A DNA stretch of 64,000 nt from assembly GCF_019703515.2 (NCBI RefSeq), contig NC_059358.1, positions 46,262,594 through 46,326,593 of the forward strand, read 5' to 3'. A model generated the notes under the pieces. The model had not been told where the DNA came from, ran no database searches, and worked only from the letters and a program-made list of their open reading frames with translations. Shown one piece after another: positions 58,014 to 64,000 of the stretch (position 1 is its first letter; every line of letters begins with the position of its first letter). The DNA comes from Myxocyprinus asiaticus. Lineage: Eukaryota; Chordata; Actinopteri; Cypriniformes; Catostomidae. The translations under genes and the position numbers were made by a program.

Positions 58014-58283
58014 CTTTAAAAAGATGTGTCTTTAAAAAGACGTTCCGTGTGTGCCGCTCTTTTAGAGAAATATACTCTTTTAGAGAAATATACTCTTTTA
58101 TTTCTGCCAGGGGCGCACCCAGGGGCATTCTCTGCAGTGCACCAGTGCAGATGGGGGAGAAGCCGCTGAAATGCGCCATCAGATCCAGCAGAGTTCAATG
58201 AACAGCCGTGAGAATTCAGCTCAATGAGCATGACTGTTCGGCTCTGAAGAGAAAATCTGAATGAGTGGTTGCATACCAGCTCC

Positions 58284-58290
58284 TTTTATA
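58284..58290 (-). promoter_or_regulatory. TATA box in the D3 5' terminal repeat
   Basis: On the minus strand 'cgggtataaaaggagctgg' matches the block in D2. It lies about 270 bases before the gag start. Confidence 0.5.
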
Positions 58291-59149
58291 CCCGTACGTC
58301 CGGGGGAGTGGCATGCAAATACCACTCGCCAATTTTCATTGGCCTTTTATCAAGGACCAGAGGTGTCTCGGGCTCTCGAGAGTGACCCCTAGTGTCACTA
58401 CATCGACACAACGTCGAGTGAGTGACAGACAGGGAACCAGACTTTTAAATAGTACATTTTGTAAATGCAATGACTGGAATTGTTCGGTTGAAGGGTTACC
58501 AAACTGTGAATCCTGAACAAAACAGTTTGGTGAATACATATTTACTCATTAGCTTCCACTCAGCTGACAACAATGAAAGTAGCTACGTGATTAAAAGACG
58601 GACCAGCATTGCGTCTCACCAAGTAGGTAATAACATAGCGTGAAATCAACACTTAACAGACACAATCCACCACCGCACTGTTGTCTGATGAGCTGCAAAA
58701 AGATGCTCTGATGTTTACCTTTCAATCTGCTACATTACTGAATGCACTGACAAACTATAGCTGTCTAACAGCAAACAGACATGAGTGACCTAGTTGTCAG
58801 GGACAGGGTTAATGTTATATTATTTATATTGAAAAGGGAAAATTATGGGGTCATTGTTTATTAACTTTCCAGTATGTATTTCACAAACTAGTTGGCAACT
58901 TCACACTGCTGAAATCCGCCCTGTCTGCAGAACCATCTGTTCAGAGTCAGCTCTGTAAACAATGGAGTCGGAGCGCGCTCTGTTAGACAAACTACACTAT
59001 GATACCAATTCTAAAGCATTGTTTTCTGCATTATATGTTCTGAAAAAAAGTTTTCATATTGGCTCATATCGGTAAACATATACGCCGATACCGATATATC
59101 GGTGAAAGGCTAATATCGTCCGACCGATATATCGGGCACTACTTTGTAC

Positions 59150-60774
<1,625 letters not shown>

Positions 60775-60869
60775 TAACATGCCAGCCACATATATAGACA
60801 TAACCCCACATCATAACCTCATCTCATGAACATCTTACTTAACTGAAGCAAATAAAACTTAGATTCAAC

Positions 60870-61975
60870 TATAGTGGAATAGTTCAACCAAAAACTGAAA
60901 ATTCTGTCATCATTTACTCACCTTCATATTGTTCCAAACCTATATGAATTTTCTTCATCTGTATCATTTAAAAGATTATTTTTTTTCCCATCAAGATATC
61001 ATGACTGCCCTTTTCCATATAATAAAAGTGAATGGGAACTGGGTCTGTCAAGAACCAAAATGACAAAAAAGCACCATAAAAGTGTCATAAAAGTACTTCA
61101 AATGACGTGTGCTATATACCAAGCAGTGTTGGGTGCAATCTGATTACAAAGTAATCAGTTACTGTAGTCCAATTACAGTACAAAACACTACTTTTTGTGC
61201 AAAAAGTAGTCTATAGCACTGCATTTTAAATTCTTGCAATCAGATACTGACTTTCAATTCAGTTTATTACTTTTAAGTACATTACATGGGTTAGACATTT
61301 CTAGAATTATATTATTCATGTAGAATGCATTCAAAATATGAATGATGTACATGTATGTATACATGTGCTTCTGCTTCCGTTATATAAACATTATTTTAAA
61401 TTTGTTCAGTGGAAAAATGTAATTTAAGTAATTTAAAAGTAAAATAATTAGCAATGCAATTACTTTTTTCGATGAAGTAATGAAGTTATTACTTATAAAT
61501 TGTAATAATCTGATTACAATTTTAGAGAAGTATTTGGTCATTTGTAGTGGATTACTTAACCTAATAACTTTATGTGACAAACAGAACAAATTTGAGTTGT
61601 CATTCACTGAAAATCTTCCAAGAAATGTAAAATTGCGGTAAAGGGAATCAAATGGTATTTTTTTTAGTCCAAGCTACTTTTTTTGTCCATTCCAGTGTGT
61701 GGGAGGAGGGGAACATTTTCAGGAAACAACAACTCAAATTTTGGTCTGTTCCTCACACATAGCAATCGTACGGCTGCAGAAGACTTGGAAATTAGTGCAC
61801 GAGTCATCCGGACTACATCTATGGTGCAATTTTGTCATTTTGGAGATTCACTTACATTAGATGAAAAAGAGTGGCTAGGATATTCTTGAAAAATTCTCCT
61901 TTTGTGTTATATGGAAGAGAGAAAGGTATATGTGTTTGGAATTACATGAAGGTGAGTAAATAATGATAGAATTTA
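60870..61975. mobile_element. Worn piggyBac-type MITE with an inner repeat insertion
   Basis: The left end 'ggaatagttcaaccaaaaac' with 'catttactcacc' and the right end 'ggtgagtaaataatgataga' form the inverted ends of the MITE family seen at 936-1930. The terminal TTAA sites are eroded. An insertion at about 61130-61570 starts 'agtgttgggtgcaatctgat' and has a mirrored 'aatctgattaca' near its right end. Confidence 0.65.
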
Positions 61976-61979
61976 TATT

Positions 61980-62341
61980 ATATTTAAAAATCCTGAATGC
62001 CATTCTAGCAAAATTTACATCATGAGACTCAATTAGTTATATATAAACTTTTTGCTGGTGATAACTGTTCAACAACAAACAGTTGAGCCTTTCAGCTTAG
62101 AGAAAGTGACAGAAGTAGAGATACAGAGCAACACACACACACAAAAGAGAGGACATTTAAGGGTGGCTTTGCTTTTTCAGTTTCGGCACAGATGAGCTAC
62201 AGTATGTGCCTCTCATCAGATAAATACAGTAACACAAACCACAAAAGCTGAGATGCAAAATCATCAATTTAAGACTGTGTGCGTGAAAGGAATAAAAAAG
62301 CATGAGTGTTTTTTCAAGTGTGTGTTTGTGTATGTGTGTTA

Positions 62342-62391
<50 letters not shown>

Positions 62392-62436
62392 AGAAGAAGG
62401 CATTTTTTTTTAATGGAAAATGCAATCTCCCTGCAC

Positions 62437-62467
<31 letters not shown>

Positions 62468-64000
62468 ACACATTATTCTTTACTTTTTTGATTGAATTTG
62501 TCCACATCCTGCTTTAAATGTTCTTTTGGAAACCAAGATACTACTATATTATTCACGATTCAAAACAAATAAATACTAGTAAAAACGAAACCTTGAATGC
62601 ATGAGTATTTGGCCAAACATTATTACTTTATACTGTTCATGTGTTCATGTACTTGCTATAGTTTACTTCCACTTTGCTTCTTTGTCAAATAGCAATGTCA
62701 AATGTAAATCAAGTCAATAACTGAAACAACATTGCCACCTTGAGGAACAAATAGCATGTAGAATATGTATATGTACTGTATATGTACACTTAAATGGGGT
62801 ACTGATAATTCACCATTGTTGCGCAGAAATGTGACGATATAGTAGTCATTTGTATGAATATAGTACTAATCTGTCTTGTTATCAACAAAGAAATAGATAT
62901 GTTACATACAGATATATTACTTGTCTTAGTAAACTTATAGAAATGAAATAATCATTAAAATATGATTTACAGATGTGCAAAAATATATTACAACACTATT
63001 ACGGTACATATCTTGGGTCAGTAAAAACCATACACAAGAAAGGTTGATGAATACTAAAGAGGTGCGGGTATAACCTCAAAAAATGAATGAGGTGTAGGGG
63101 GTAGAATGAGGTTAGGGGTTCTGGGTCACTAAAGCCTGAGGAATGCATTTAAGGGTTAATAATGTTAAAATCAAAATCATTTATCATTTGAATTGTAGTT
63201 TAAATAGCCAGTGTTTGAGACTGTGTGTAACCAGATTCTGCTGTGACCACTGAGGCTTAGAAACAGTTCCTGGCCAGTCCTTCTGCAGCAGTGAACATCT
63301 AATGAAATGTGGCTGCTCTGTCATTGAATATGTGGTAATAAATTTTGAAACTAGGTTTAAATATCACTTTTGTGGGTCAGCATTATCATTTAAATGTTTA
63401 GCTGGAGACTTAAAGAAAGCCACAGATTGCTCCAAATGCCAAATTAAATCACTTGAAATTGAGTAATAACAAGATAAAGTGATCCCTTGGGCCCTAATTT
63501 AAGTGTAAATTAAATATACTTTTTTGTTTATAATAAATAGATTTTACAGACTGTTTGTCCACTAATTAATGGGATATTTTGGGTTAAATACAAGTTATGC
63601 TGTTGATTACCAGAGAAAATAGTTCCAATTCACAACTCAATTTGTTATAGAGGTATAAAAACAAAAGCCCCTAAAAATCAAATCCAGGGGGCAAATGTTG
63701 TACCTTAATGAAAAAGTTCATTTCTGACACTGATATATAAATTAGAAATACTGTACACTTACAATGGAAGTCTTAGCTGTGAGGTTTCTTTGTTATTACA
63801 AAGTGAGATATAAATTCTTCTCCCTAATCACCTGTTTTGCTGTCAAACCTGGCATCATTTAATAATTGCCATAGTACATTTTCAGAATAAATTGCTAAGA
63901 TAGATTTGTAATGACACAAAACAATTTCCATTGATCATTTAAAGCATGGTGTGGAGAAATCCAAAGAAAAGGCCTCATGTTAACCATACAATTATTGGAT
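61980..64000. other. Next intron, microsatellites only
   Basis: It has GT then GA repeats at about 62318-62388, and a C run followed by AC repeats at about 62437-62472. I searched for the expected M2/pore exon and did not find it before the end of the window. Confidence 0.55.

Larger units (their letters stand above)
53639..58437 (-). mobile_element. DIRS retrotransposon, complete termini, RT-deleted (copy D3)
   Basis: Both inverted terminal repeats are present (58437-58270 and 53639-53870). An internal complementary region at about 53922-54025 joins the complements of both tips through a shared GTT. This is the canonical DIRS layout. In the minus direction it carries gag, then a jump from the start of the RT region to the end of RNase H (near 56178), then a tyrosine recombinase. 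By comparison with D1 about 1.3 kb is missing, including the catalytic YLDD. It lies inside the hAT-like element. Confidence 0.92.
52451..59141. mobile_element. hAT-like transposon carrying a solo LTR and a DIRS element
   Basis: The ends TAGAGCCCGA (left) and TAGTGCCCGA (complement of the right) are flanked by 'ctgtgtac' (52443-52450) and 'ctttgtac' (59142-59149), a 7/8 match to an 8-bp duplication. Both ends are rich in 'ccgatat' repeats. Without its insertions the element is about 1.5 kb. It has no transposase. Confidence 0.8.

Overview
This window is vertebrate nuclear DNA, almost certainly from a teleost fish and probably a cyprinid-like one. It carries three coding exons of an ionotropic kainate-type glutamate receptor, best matched to grik2, on the + strand. 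The exons are split by two very large introns filled with fish-type transposable elements: Tc1/mariner, hAT, piggyBac and its MITEs, DIRS, non-LTR LINEs, LTR elements and tRNA-derived SINEs. There are no operons, prokaryotic signals or CRISPR arrays. The organism call rests on repeat types and the receptor protein sequence; no database search was possible.

Host gene. Exon A (2106-2219, 38 codons), exon B (43113-43319, 69 codons) and exon C (60550-60773, 74 codons plus 2 bases) all have AG/GT boundaries and join in one frame. They encode the end of the amino-terminal domain and linker, ligand-binding lobe S1, and the first membrane segment M1. The introns between them are about 40.9 kb and 17.2 kb. 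The previous exon and the pore-loop/M2 exon lie outside the window.

Intron 1 (2220-43112), left to right: a long-TIR DNA element (3637-4725); an LTR-retrotransposon relic with a SINE in its LTR (5598-7740); a Tc1 relic (8808-10347); a 5'-truncated DIRS element (10348-14746); a second Tc1 relic split by a hAT element (16288-20760) that itself holds a 2.07-kb LTR-like element (17793-19860); a four-deep nest at about 23085-31175 (SINE, then LINE, then second LINE, then another copy of the 2.07-kb element); a Tc1 relic with a SINE (31176-32660); a piggyBac transposon inside a piggyBac-type MITE (33262-37769); hairpin and tandem repeats (39291-39840); and an internally deleted Tc1 element (40630-41827).

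Intron 2 (43320-60549): a young Tc1 element with one frameshift (43863-45480), a SINE, a MITE, a gag-only DIRS fragment (50119-52275), and a hAT element (52451-59141) carrying a solo LTR and a structurally complete but RT-deleted DIRS element (53639-58437, minus strand). Downstream of exon C there is a MITE, low-complexity DNA and no further recognisable exon.

The only genes likely to function are the receptor exons. Every transposase, reverse transcriptase, gag and recombinase reading frame I could follow is broken by stops, frameshifts or deletions. The most informative content is the insertion chronology, since many boundaries are fixed by target-site duplications, and the set of three complementary DIRS copies. 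I found no convincing evidence of a wholly new biological system. The best candidates for something undescribed are the 2.07-kb element with 4-bp target duplications, present twice, and the RT-less DIRS derivative.
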